Below are positions 45,053-53,312 of a stretch of 64,000 nt of DNA, in pieces. How positions within the stretch are numbered: position 1 is the first letter of the stretch; the number at the start of each line of letters is the position of its first letter. The translations under genes were made by a program, and so were the position numbers. This DNA is from CAVSRC01 sp963750065 (GTDB lineage: Bacteria; Pseudomonadota; Alphaproteobacteria; Rhizobiales; Kaistiaceae): NCBI GenBank assembly GCA_963750065.1, contig CAVVPK010000010.1, positions 89,476-153,475 of the forward strand, written 5' to 3'. The notes beneath the pieces are model-generated. The model saw only the letters and a program-made list of their open reading frames with translations, was not told the origin of the DNA and made no database searches.

Positions 45053-46339
45053 ATGACCGCGATCATCGATATCATCGGCCGCGAAATCCTCGACAGCCGC
45101 GGTAACCCCACCGTCGAGGTCGACGTCATTCTGGAGGACGGCTCGTTCGGCCGCGCAGCGGTGCCGTCCGGCGCCTCGACCGGCGTCCACGAGGCGGTGG
45201 AGCTGCGCGACGGCGACAAGAAGCGCTACGGCGGCAAGGGTGTGCAGAAGGCCGTCGATGCGGTCAACGGCGAGATCTTCGAGGCGATCGGCGGGCTGGA
45301 GGCCGAGAACCAGATCCACATCGACAAGACCATGATCGCGCTCGACGGCACGCCCAACAAGAGCCGGCTAGGCGCCAACGCCATCCTCGGCGTGTCGCTG
45401 GCGGTCGCCAAGGCGGCGGCGGAAGCCAACACGCTGCCGCTCTACCGCTACGTCGGCGGCACCAATGCCCGCATCCTGCCGGTGCCGATGATGAACGTGC
45501 TCAATGGCGGCGTTCATGCCGACAACCCGATCGACTTCCAGGAATTCATGATCGTGCCCTACGGCGCCGACACCTTTGCGGAATCGGTGCGCATGGGGGC
45601 CGAGACCTTCCACGCGCTGAAGAAGGCGCTCTCCGATGCCGGCCTCAACACCAATGTCGGCGACGAGGGCGGCTTCGCCCCCAACCTGCAGACGGCGACC
45701 GAGGCGCTCGACTTTATCGTGAAGGCGATCGAGAAGGCCGGCTACAAGCCCGGCGACGACATCGCCATCGCGCTCGACCCGGCCTCCAGCGAGTTCTTCA
45801 AGGACGGCGCCTATGTCTACGCCGGCGAGGGCGGCAAGAAGCGCAAACCGGCGGAACAGGTTGCCTACCTGAAGGAGCTCATCGGCAAGTACCCGATCGT
45901 CTCCATCGAGGACGGCAACGCCGAGGACGATTGGGAAGGCTGGAAGATCGCTACCGACGAACTCGGCGGCAAGATCCAGCTCGTCGGCGACGACCTGTTC
46001 GTCACCAACACCGAGCGGCTGGCCCGGGGCATCAAGGAAGGCATCGCCAACTCGATCCTCATCAAGGTCAACCAGATCGGGTCGCTTTCCGAGACGCTCG
46101 ATGCCGTCGAGATGGCCCACAAGGCGGGCTACACCAACGTCATCTCGCACCGCTCGGGCGAGACCGAGGATTCGACCATCGCCGACTTGGCGGTGGCCAC
46201 CAATTGCGGGCAGATCAAGACCGGCTCGATGTCGCGTTCCGACCGCATCGCCAAGTACAACCAGCTCATCCGCATCGAGGAGGAGCTGGGCACCGAAGCG
46301 GTCTTCGCCGGCAAGAGCGTGCTCGGCCGCAAGGGCTGA
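45053..46339 (+). CDS. eno: Enolase
   Basis: Glycolytic interconversion of 2-phosphoglycerate and PEP. The 428-aa protein has IDIIGREILDSRGNPTVEVD at the N-terminus, GVSLAVAKAAA, the catalytic Glu/Lys regions (VGDEGGFAPNL, ILIKVNQIGSLSE) and SHRSGETEDSTIADLAV. A GGAGAAG site lies 7 bases before ATG. A perfect hairpin follows. It precedes ftsB and the pdh genes, the standard alphaproteobacterial order. Confidence 0.98.
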   Translation: MTAIIDIIGREILDSRGNPTVEVDVILEDGSFGRAAVPSGASTGVHEAVELRDGDKKRYGGKGVQKAVDAVNGEIFEAIGGLEAENQIHIDKTMIALDGTPNKSRLGANAILGVSLAVAKAAAEANTLPLYRYVGGTNARILPVPMMNVLNGGVHADNPIDFQEFMIVPYGADTFAESVRMGAETFHALKKALSDAGLNTNVGDEGGFAPNLQTATEALDFIVKAIEKAGYKPGDDIAIALDPASSEFFKDGAYVYAGEGGKKRKPAEQVAYLKELIGKYPIVSIEDGNAEDDWEGWKIATDELGGKIQLVGDDLFVTNTERLARGIKEGIANSILIKVNQIGSLSETLDAVEMAHKAGYTNVISHRSGETEDSTIADLAVATNCGQIKTGSMSRSDRIAKYNQLIRIEEELGTEAVFAGKSVLGRKG

Positions 46340-46368
46340 GCGAAGGCTCGCAGCGACAATGAACGGAA

Positions 46369-46390
46369 GGGGACGGCCTTGGCCGTCCCC
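46369..46390 (+). terminator. Perfect hairpin after eno
   Basis: GGGGACGGCC-TT-GGCCGTCCCC, 10-bp arms with a 2-base centre, 30 bases after the eno stop. There is no T-run, so it is a terminator or 3'-stabilising hairpin of moderate certainty. Confidence 0.55.
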
Positions 46391-46494
46391 ACGTTCGTCA
46401 TTCCGGAATCGCAAAATCCGCCGGCGTCGCAACGGTCCATTAAGCCTCGCTGGGGCAAGGTCACCGAATCGCCTCGCGGGCAAAGCTCTGAGTC

Positions 46495-46818
46495 ATGATT
46501 ACGCGTCAGTACAAGAAGAGCCCCCTTCGGCGTCTGTGGATGCCGCTCATTGCCGCCAGCTTCCTCGCCTATTTCGGCTTCCATGCCTTCAGCGGCTCGT
46601 TCGGCATTTGGGCGATGGACCGCCTCAACGCCGATGCCACGCGGCTGTCAGTGGACCTCGACGGCCTTAAGGCCGAGCACGACCGGCTCGAAAAGCGGGT
46701 CGCCACCGTCAGGCCGTCGAGCCTCGATGCCGACGTGATCGACATGCAGGCGCGCATGGCGCTCAACGTCATGCGGCCGGACGAGGTCGTCATCCGTCTG
46801 GATGCAGCGCAGCATTAA
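46495..46818 (+). CDS. ftsB: FtsB/DivIC-like septum formation initiator
   Basis: Small bitopic division protein of 107 aa. A membrane segment (about residues 15-34, LWMPLIAASFLAYFGFHAF) is followed by a coiled coil (LSVDLDGLKAEHDRLEKRVA) and a short C-terminal domain with ADVIDMQARMALNVMRPDEVV. Position between eno and pdhA is conserved in alphaproteobacteria. It should act in the FtsBLQ complex at the septum. Confidence 0.88.
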   Translation: MITRQYKKSPLRRLWMPLIAASFLAYFGFHAFSGSFGIWAMDRLNADATRLSVDLDGLKAEHDRLEKRVATVRPSSLDADVIDMQARMALNVMRPDEVVIRLDAAQH

Positions 46819-47012
46819 TCGCCCCCGGACCGTCCCTTGACTGCCACTTTGGCGGGTTGCCGTCGGTGCGACGTTGACGCAGTGCGAAATAATCATGTCC
46901 CGTCAGCATAGTAGCCTTGCGTCACAGGCGGAACCGCGACCTTGGATTGGCAGTCGTGTTCCGCTAGTTTCGCCCCAAACAAGGAACAAGCTCACTGTCG
47001 AGGGAGTCTGGA

Positions 47013-48080
47013 ATGCCCAAGGCCCAACGCAAGGCGATTGAACCGTCGGATGCTGCAGGCGATGTCAAATCGGCGCAGCCGCCCGTCGGGTTGGGCGCGG
47101 ACATCACCACCAAACCGGCCAATCTCAGCCAGGAGGAGGAGCTCACCGCCTTCCGGCAGATGCTCCTCATCCGCCGGTTCGAGGAACGCGCCGGCCAGAT
47201 GTACGGCATGGGGCTGATCGGCGGCTTCTGCCACCTGTATATCGGCCAGGAGGCCGTGGTCGTCGGCATGGAGATGGCGATCAAGGACGGCGACCAGGTG
47301 ATCACCGGCTATCGCGATCATGGCCATATGCTGGCAAGCGGCATGGATGCGCGCGGCGTCATGGCGGAACTCACCGGGCGCGCCACCGGCTATTCGCGCG
47401 GCAAGGGCGGCTCGATGCACATGTTCAGCCGCGAGAAGGAATTCTTCGGCGGCCACGGCATCGTCGCCGCCGCGGTGCCGCTGGGCACGGGCATCGCGTT
47501 CGCCAACAAATATCGTGACAACGGCCATGTCTGCCTGACCTATTTCGGCGATGGCGCCGCCAATCAGGGCCAGGTCTACGAAGCGTTCAACATGGCCGGG
47601 CTGTGGAAACTGCCGGTCGTCTACGTCATCGAGAACAACCGCTATGCCATGGGCACCTCGGTATCGCGCTCCTCGGCACAGACCAACCTGTCCAAGCGCG
47701 GCGTCTCGTTCAGCATTCCCGGCGAGCAGGTGGACGGCATGGACGTGCGCGCCGTCAAGGCCGCCGGCGAGAAGGCGGTCGAGTGGGTACGCGCCGGCAA
47801 CGGCCCCTACATCCTCGAGATGATGACCTATCGCTATCGCGGCCATTCCATGTCCGATCCGGCCAAGTACCGCTCGCGCGAGGAAGTGCAGGACGTGCGC
47901 CAGCACCATGACCCGATCGAGATGGCGCGGGCGCGCATCCTGGAAAAGAAGTTCGCCAGCGAAGACGAGCTGAAGGCGATCGAGAAGCAGGTGCGCGACC
48001 AGATCTCCCAGGCTGCCGATTTTGCCCAGCACGCCTCGGAACCCGACCCGGCCGAATTGTGGACGGACGTTTATCGGTAA
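47013..48080 (+). CDS. pdhA: Pyruvate dehydrogenase E1 component, alpha subunit
   Basis: Thiamin-diphosphate-dependent decarboxylating subunit of the PDH complex. The 355-aa protein has the ThDP/Mg motif TYFGDGAANQGQVYEAFNMA through IENNRYAMGT, and the phosphorylation-loop-like RYRGHSMSDPAKYR. The N-terminal 35 residues are a variable Ala/Pro-rich extension. The 194-base upstream region contains an inverted pair GCGGAAC / GTTCCGC (46928-46965) but no promoter I can defend. Confidence 0.96.
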   Translation: MPKAQRKAIEPSDAAGDVKSAQPPVGLGADITTKPANLSQEEELTAFRQMLLIRRFEERAGQMYGMGLIGGFCHLYIGQEAVVVGMEMAIKDGDQVITGYRDHGHMLASGMDARGVMAELTGRATGYSRGKGGSMHMFSREKEFFGGHGIVAAAVPLGTGIAFANKYRDNGHVCLTYFGDGAANQGQVYEAFNMAGLWKLPVVYVIENNRYAMGTSVSRSSAQTNLSKRGVSFSIPGEQVDGMDVRAVKAAGEKAVEWVRAGNGPYILEMMTYRYRGHSMSDPAKYRSREEVQDVRQHHDPIEMARARILEKKFASEDELKAIEKQVRDQISQAADFAQHASEPDPAELWTDVYR

Positions 48081-48196
48081 AGAAACACTACCGCTTGCTG
48101 TCGGTCCCGGCGCAATGCTCGTTCCGGCCGGGACCGGAATAGCCAGAAATGCCCGCAGCGCTGCGCTAGCGACGCCGGCCAGACAAAGGAAAGTCC

Positions 48197-49567
48197 ATGC
48201 CGATTGACATTCTGATGCCGGCGCTTTCGCCCACCATGGAAGAGGGCAAGCTCGCCAAGTGGCTGAAGAAGGAAGGGGATGCGGTCAAGTCCGGCGATGT
48301 GATCGCCGAGATCGAGACCGACAAGGCGACGATGGAGTTCGAGGCGGTGGACGAGGGCACGCTGGGCAAGATTCTGGTTGCGGAAGGCACCGAGAACGTC
48401 AAGGTCAACACGCCGATCGCCGTGTTGCTGGGCGAGGGTGAGAACGCCGCCGCCGCCGCCAGGCCGGCCGCATCCGCTGCCCCTGCCACCATTGCGCCGG
48501 CCGCTGGCGAACCGGCCGCACCGGTTCCGGCGGCACCGCGCGAGGCACTGGCCGCCGATCCCGATATTCCGGCCGGCACCGAAATGGTCACCATGTCGGT
48601 GCGCGAGGCGCTGCGCGACGCCATGGCCGAGGAGATGCGCCGCGACCCGGACGTCTTCGTCATGGGCGAGGAGGTCGCCGAGTACCAGGGCGCCTACAAG
48701 GTCACCCAGGGGCTGCTGGAGGAATTCGGCGAACGGCGCGTCGTCGATACGCCGATCACCGAATACGGCTTTGCGGGCTTGGGCGTCGGCGCGGCGCTGG
48801 CCGGGCTGAAACCGATCGTCGAGTTCATGACGTGGAATTTCGCCATGCAGGCGATCGACCACATCGTCAACTCGGCCGCCAAGACGCTCTACATGTCGGG
48901 CGGCCAGATGGGCTGCCCGGTGGTCTTCCGGGGGCCGAACGGCGCCGCGGCGCGTGTCGGCGCCCAGCACAGCCAGGATTTTTCCGCCTGGTATTCGTCG
49001 GTACCCGGCCTCAAGGTCGTCCAGCCCTATTCCGCCGCCGACGCAAAGGGCCTGCTCAAGGCGGCGATCCGCGACCCCAACCCGGTCGTCTTCCTGGAGA
49101 ACGAAATCCTCTACGGCCACACCTTCGAGGTGCCGAAGCTCGACGATTATGTGCTGCCGCTCGGCAAGGCGCGTATCGCGCGCGCCGGCAGTGACGTCAC
49201 CATCGTGTCGTGGGGCGTCGGCATGGACTATGCGCTGAAGGCCGCCGTGGAGCTTGCCGGCATGGGCATCGAGGCGGAGGTGATCGACCTCCGGACTCTG
49301 CGGCCGATGGACCTCGAAACGGTGGTCGCGTCGGTCAAGAAGACCAACCGCTGCGTCACCGTCGAGGAAGCCTGGCCGGTGGCCTCGCTGTCCTCCTACG
49401 TCGCCTCCGAGATCACGGTGCAGGCCTTCGACTATCTCGATGCGCCGGCGCTCAAGGTGACCGGCAAGGACGTGCCGATGCCCTATGCCGCCAATCTGGA
49501 GAAGCTCGCCCTGCCCAACGTCGCCGAGGTCATCTCGGCGGTGAAGGCGGTCACCTACACGGCCTGA
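48197..49567 (+). CDS. pdhB: Pyruvate dehydrogenase E1 beta subunit with N-terminal lipoyl domain
   Basis: E1 beta of 456 aa fused to a lipoyl domain (residues 1-78, lipoyl-Lys43 in IETDKATMEFE), a known alphaproteobacterial arrangement. An Ala/Pro linker follows, then the transketolase pyrimidine-binding domain (REALRDAMAEEMRRDPDVFV, GAYKVTQGLLEEFG) and the C-terminal domain. The lipoyl part is about 85% identical to that of the next gene. It follows pdhA after 116 bases. Confidence 0.96.
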   Translation: MPIDILMPALSPTMEEGKLAKWLKKEGDAVKSGDVIAEIETDKATMEFEAVDEGTLGKILVAEGTENVKVNTPIAVLLGEGENAAAAARPAASAAPATIAPAAGEPAAPVPAAPREALAADPDIPAGTEMVTMSVREALRDAMAEEMRRDPDVFVMGEEVAEYQGAYKVTQGLLEEFGERRVVDTPITEYGFAGLGVGAALAGLKPIVEFMTWNFAMQAIDHIVNSAAKTLYMSGGQMGCPVVFRGPNGAAARVGAQHSQDFSAWYSSVPGLKVVQPYSAADAKGLLKAAIRDPNPVVFLENEILYGHTFEVPKLDDYVLPLGKARIARAGSDVTIVSWGVGMDYALKAAVELAGMGIEAEVIDLRTLRPMDLETVVASVKKTNRCVTVEEAWPVASLSSYVASEITVQAFDYLDAPALKVTGKDVPMPYAANLEKLALPNVAEVISAVKAVTYTA

Positions 49568-49581
49568 TCGGGGACAAGCCG

Positions 49582-50949
49582 ATGCCCATCACCATCCTGA
49601 TGCCCGCGCTCTCTCCGACCATGGAGAAGGGCAACCTCGCCAAGTGGCTCAAGAAGGAAGGCGACACGGTCAAGGCCGGCGACGTCATCGCCGAGATCGA
49701 GACGGACAAGGCGACGATGGAATTCGAGGCGGTGGACGAGGGCACCATCGGCAAGATCCTGGTGCCCGAGGGCACGACCGACGTGGCCATCAACGCGCCC
49801 ATCGCAGTGCTTCTGGAAGAGGGCGAGGACAAGAGCGCCATCAAGGACGCACCGGCTGCCACGCCTGCGGCCGCCGCGCCCGCCGCTGCGGCTGCCGCGC
49901 CGAAGCCGACCGAGGCGCCTGCACCGGCGGCCAAGCCCGCCGCACCTCAGCCGGCAGCACCGGCTGCTGCTCCCGCCGCCACCAACGGCTCGGCCGCCGG
50001 CCGCATTCTTGCCTCGCCGCTCGCCCGCCGTCTGGCCAGGGAAGCGGGCATTGACCTCAGCAAGGTGCAGGGCAGCGGCCCGCATGGCCGCGTGGTGAAG
50101 TCGGACATCGTTGGGAGCAAGGCCGGAGGCGTTCCCGCGGCCGCAGCGGCTGCCGCGCCTGCGCCGGCTGCCACACCGCCGGCCAAGGCTCCAGCCGCCG
50201 CGCCCGCGATGAGCGATGCCCAGATCATGAAGCTGTTCGAGGAGGGCGAATACGACGTCGTCCCCCACGACAATGTGCGCAAGATCATTGCCAGGCGGCT
50301 GGTCGAGGCGAAGACCACGATCCCGCATTTCTATCTGACCGCCGATACCGAGATCGACGCGCTGCTGGCGCTTCGCCAGCAGATCAACGCCGCCGCGCCA
50401 CGCGACAAGGACGGCAAGGCGGCCTGGAAGGTGTCGCTCAACGACCTCATCGTCAAGGCGCTGGCCATGGCGCTGATGCGCGTGCCCGACGCCAACGTGA
50501 CGTGGACCGAGGGCGGCATGCTGCACCACAAGCGCGCCGATGTCGGCGTCGCGGTGGCCATCCCCGGCGGCTTGATCACGCCGGTGGTACGTCACGCCGA
50601 CACCAAGCGCATCTCGGAAATTGCCAATGAAATGAAGGACCTGGCGGCAAGGGCCCGTGCCCGCAGGTTAGCGCCGGAGGAATACCAGGGCGGCTCTTCG
50701 GCGGTCTCCAATCTCGGCATGTACGGCATCAAGGATTTCGCCGCCGTGATCAACCCGCCGCATGCGACGATCCTGGCGGTGGGTGCCGGCGTCGAGATGC
50801 CGGTGGTGCGCGACCACAAGGTCGATATTCGCACCATCATGACGGTGACGCTGTCCACCGACCACCGCGCCGTCGACGGCGCGCTCGGCGCGCAGTTACT
50901 GGCTGCCTTCCGAGGGTTCATCGAGAAGCCGGCGGCGATGCTGGCTTGA
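49582..50949 (+). CDS. pdhC: Pyruvate dehydrogenase E2, dihydrolipoamide acetyltransferase
   Basis: Core of the PDH complex, 455 aa. There is one lipoyl domain (Lys43), an Ala/Pro-rich swinging linker (about 85-130), an E3/E1-binding domain (ILASPLARRLAREAGIDLSK), a second linker, and the catalytic domain ending with the active-site TDHRAVDGALGAQLLAAF. ATG 49582 restarts the lipoyl domain 15 bases after pdhB. Two lipoylated subunits make this complex dependent on lipA downstream. Confidence 0.97.
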   Translation: MPITILMPALSPTMEKGNLAKWLKKEGDTVKAGDVIAEIETDKATMEFEAVDEGTIGKILVPEGTTDVAINAPIAVLLEEGEDKSAIKDAPAATPAAAAPAAAAAAPKPTEAPAPAAKPAAPQPAAPAAAPAATNGSAAGRILASPLARRLAREAGIDLSKVQGSGPHGRVVKSDIVGSKAGGVPAAAAAAAPAPAATPPAKAPAAAPAMSDAQIMKLFEEGEYDVVPHDNVRKIIARRLVEAKTTIPHFYLTADTEIDALLALRQQINAAAPRDKDGKAAWKVSLNDLIVKALAMALMRVPDANVTWTEGGMLHHKRADVGVAVAIPGGLITPVVRHADTKRISEIANEMKDLAARARARRLAPEEYQGGSSAVSNLGMYGIKDFAAVINPPHATILAVGAGVEMPVVRDHKVDIRTIMTVTLSTDHRAVDGALGAQLLAAFRGFIEKPAAMLA

Positions 50950-51542
50950 GGGGGGTGGCCTCCCTCACCATCCGCCCCGCCGCCCGCGCCGACGCCATGG
51001 ACCTGGTCGCCTTCGTCGACATGGCGGGGGAGGGGTTCGCTTCCTATTTCTGGAGCACGATGGCGGAGGCCGGCCAGTCGCCGATCGAGATCGGCCGGCA
51101 GCGGGCGCTGCGCAACACCGGCTCCTTCTCCTGGCTGAATGCCCATATCGCCGAGGTGGACGGTCAGGCGGCCGGGGCGCTCGTCGGCTATGTCATCGAC
51201 GATCCGGTGGCCCCGGCCGATATCGCACGGACGCCGGAGCTGATGCTGCCGCTGGCCGAACTCGAGGCCGAGGCGCCGGGCCACTGGTACGTCAACGTGC
51301 TCGCCGTCCACCCGGAATTTCGCCGCCATGGCGTCGGTGCGGCGCTGCTCGCCCATGCCGATGGGCTCGGCCGGCAGGCCGGCGCCAGGGGCATGGCGAT
51401 CATCGTCGCCTCCGAGAACGACCGCGCCGTCAGCCTCTACGAGAAGGTCGGCTACCGGCAGGTGGCGCGCCGGCCGCTCAAGCCCTTTTCGGGCTATCGG
51501 CGCGGCGGCGACTGGGTGCTGCTGACCAAGCCGCATTCCTGA
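50946..51542 (+). CDS. GNAT family N-acetyltransferase
   Basis: A 198-aa acetyltransferase with NVLAVHPEFRRHGVGAALLA as the acetyl-CoA site (about residues 119-138) and NDRAVSLYEKVGYRQVARRP. TTG 50946 overlaps the pdhC stop by 4 bases, suggesting coupling; GTG 50955 is an alternative. Substrate is unknown. It begins a block of accessory genes separating pdhC from lpdA. Confidence 0.82.
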   Translation: MRGVASLTIRPAARADAMDLVAFVDMAGEGFASYFWSTMAEAGQSPIEIGRQRALRNTGSFSWLNAHIAEVDGQAAGALVGYVIDDPVAPADIARTPELMLPLAELEAEAPGHWYVNVLAVHPEFRRHGVGAALLAHADGLGRQAGARGMAIIVASENDRAVSLYEKVGYRQVARRPLKPFSGYRRGGDWVLLTKPHS

Positions 51543-51644
51543 CGTGCGTCCGCGCCGAGGTTTCACCTTGCCGGAGCGGAGGGCGGAGGCGAGAGTGGCC
51601 CGTCCCATTCGCCATGGCGCCGCGCGCCGGCCTGGAAGGCTGCG

Positions 51645-52838
51645 TTGAACCGGGCTCTCGTTCTCATCCTCATGACGATTGCGCTCGATTCGGCGGGCGT
51701 CGGCCTGATCATGCCGGTGCTGCCGTCGTTGCTGCGCGATCTATCCGTTTCGGGAAGCATCGCGCTGCTGCTCGGCCTGGTGATCGGCGTCTATGCGTTC
51801 ATGCAGTTCCTGTTCGCGCCCGTCGTGGGCGGGCTCAGCGACCGCTTCGGCCGGCGGCCGGTCCTGCTCGTGGCGCTGGCGGCGACCGCCGTCGACTACG
51901 TGATCATGGCGGCGGCGCCATGGTTCTGGCTGCTGCTGGTGACGCGCGCCGTCGCCGGCATTCTCGCGGCCAGCATGACCGCGAGCATGGCCTATATCGC
52001 CGACATCTCGGCGCCCGAAATCCGCTCCCGGCGCTTCGGGCTGGCCCATGCGAGCCTGGGGCTCGGCTTCGTCTTCGGGCCGCTGACCGGCGGTTTGCTG
52101 GGGGAAGTCTGGGTCCGGCTGCCCTTTCTGCTTGCGGCCGCGTTCGCTGCCGTGAATTTCATTCTGGCCCTGTTTTTCCTGCCGGAATCCCGGGCGGGTG
52201 GCGCCGGGCGGCTGCAGTGGGACGCGCTCAATCCGCTGACGCCGTTCAGTCGTGTGTTCGCCCTGCGTGCGCTTCTGCCCGTCCTTGCGGTCATCGTCGT
52301 CGTCAAGCTGGTGGGACAGAGTTACGGCACCGTGCTGGTGATCTTCCAGCAGGACAGGTTCCTGTGGGGGACCGGGCTGATCGGCCTTTCCATTTCCATG
52401 TTCGGCGTGGCGCAGATGATCGCAATGGGCACGCTGCCAGGGCCGGTCGCGCACGCTATCGGAGAGCGTGCCGGGATCATGCTGGGAATGGCGCTCGAGA
52501 TGGCCGCTCTGCTGATCCTGTCGGTCCTGACCAACGGCTACCTGGCGCTTGTGCTCGGACCGCTTATCGGCATTGCCGGCATCAGCGGGCCGCTCTTGCA
52601 GTCGCTCGCCTCCAGATCCGTCCCCGACAGCGAGCAGGGGCAGCTTCAGGGGGCTCTGACTGCGCTCGGCAGCCTGACGGCAATCGTCGGTCCGTTCGCC
52701 TTCAGCGCCATCTACGCCGCCTTCAGCACGCATTGGAACGGCATCGTCTGGGCGCTCGACGCCGTGATGTATCTCGCCGTCCTGCCGGTCTGCCTGCTCC
52801 TTCCGCGGCCGGGCAAGCCCGGGCTGGCGGTGCCGTGA
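51645..52838 (+). CDS. MFS transporter, TetA-like drug:H+ antiporter family
   Basis: A 397-aa protein with 12 predicted membrane segments. The motif-A loop GGLSDRFGRRPVLLVAL (about residues 63-79) and the N-terminal DSAGVGLIMPVLPSLLRDL match the DHA1 TetA-type exporters, and GFVFGPLTGG is motif C. The TTG start has GGAAGG 11 bases upstream; ATG 51672 is possible but would cut the first helix. No tetR-like regulator is adjacent. Resistance should not be assumed from the family match. Confidence 0.82.
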   Translation: MNRALVLILMTIALDSAGVGLIMPVLPSLLRDLSVSGSIALLLGLVIGVYAFMQFLFAPVVGGLSDRFGRRPVLLVALAATAVDYVIMAAAPWFWLLLVTRAVAGILAASMTASMAYIADISAPEIRSRRFGLAHASLGLGFVFGPLTGGLLGEVWVRLPFLLAAAFAAVNFILALFFLPESRAGGAGRLQWDALNPLTPFSRVFALRALLPVLAVIVVVKLVGQSYGTVLVIFQQDRFLWGTGLIGLSISMFGVAQMIAMGTLPGPVAHAIGERAGIMLGMALEMAALLILSVLTNGYLALVLGPLIGIAGISGPLLQSLASRSVPDSEQGQLQGALTALGSLTAIVGPFAFSAIYAAFSTHWNGIVWALDAVMYLAVLPVCLLLPRPGKPGLAVP

Positions 52839-52960
52839 GCCATGCGGCAGGCGGGGCCGGCGCGCATTTCCGAATTGCATCCGGTGACTAGGGTCGTGCG
52901 CCGTGCCGTGATAGAAGGCCCGGCGACCAAAACGGCCGTCCAGCCGAGGACCGGCAGACG

Positions 52961-53290
52961 ATGAAACGACCGATGCCCGCGATGCTCGCTGCACTGGCGG
53001 TAGCCCCGCTTCTTGTGCCGGTGGGCGCCCGCGCCGCGCTGCCGCCATACTGGCAGAGCGCCCGCGAGATCATGGCGATCGTGAACGACGTGCGCGTTCA
53101 CGACGCGCTCAAATATGAGGAGCCGATCCTCTCGATCAGGCTTCAGAAGCCGCTTGCCGGCAGCCGCATCTACGAGCTCAAGACGGAGCGGTGCAAGCTG
53201 CTGGTGACGATCGCCTACAAGATGGCGAAGCCGGGCCTCATGGGACCCGCTCAGTTCGACATCGATGTCGGCGATGCGACTTGCCAATGA
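52961..53290 (+). CDS. Small secreted protein of unknown function
   Basis: A 109-aa product with a clear signal peptide ending AR-A around residue 25 (MPAMLAALAVAPLLVPVGARA). The mature part of about 84 residues has two Cys that could form a disulfide (KTERCKLLV and DATCQ at the end). I do not recognise the family. It overlaps the upstream in-frame extension of lpdA, but its stop lies 23 bases before the true lpdA start. Confidence 0.6.
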   Translation: MKRPMPAMLAALAVAPLLVPVGARAALPPYWQSAREIMAIVNDVRVHDALKYEEPILSIRLQKPLAGSRIYELKTERCKLLVTIAYKMAKPGLMGPAQFDIDVGDATCQ

Positions 53291-53312
53291 CAATCAGGAT
53301 GGAAACGAGACC

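Noticed and set aside
46838..46900. Sigma-70 promoter before pdhA (TTGACT or TTGACG)
   Set aside because: Neither hexamer has a -10 at acceptable spacing, and the sites are over 100 bases from the start.
51645..52838. Antibiotic resistance island around the TetA-like exporter
   Set aside because: No transposase, integrase, tetR or direct repeats, and base composition looks like the neighbours; a family match alone does not show resistance or recent transfer.
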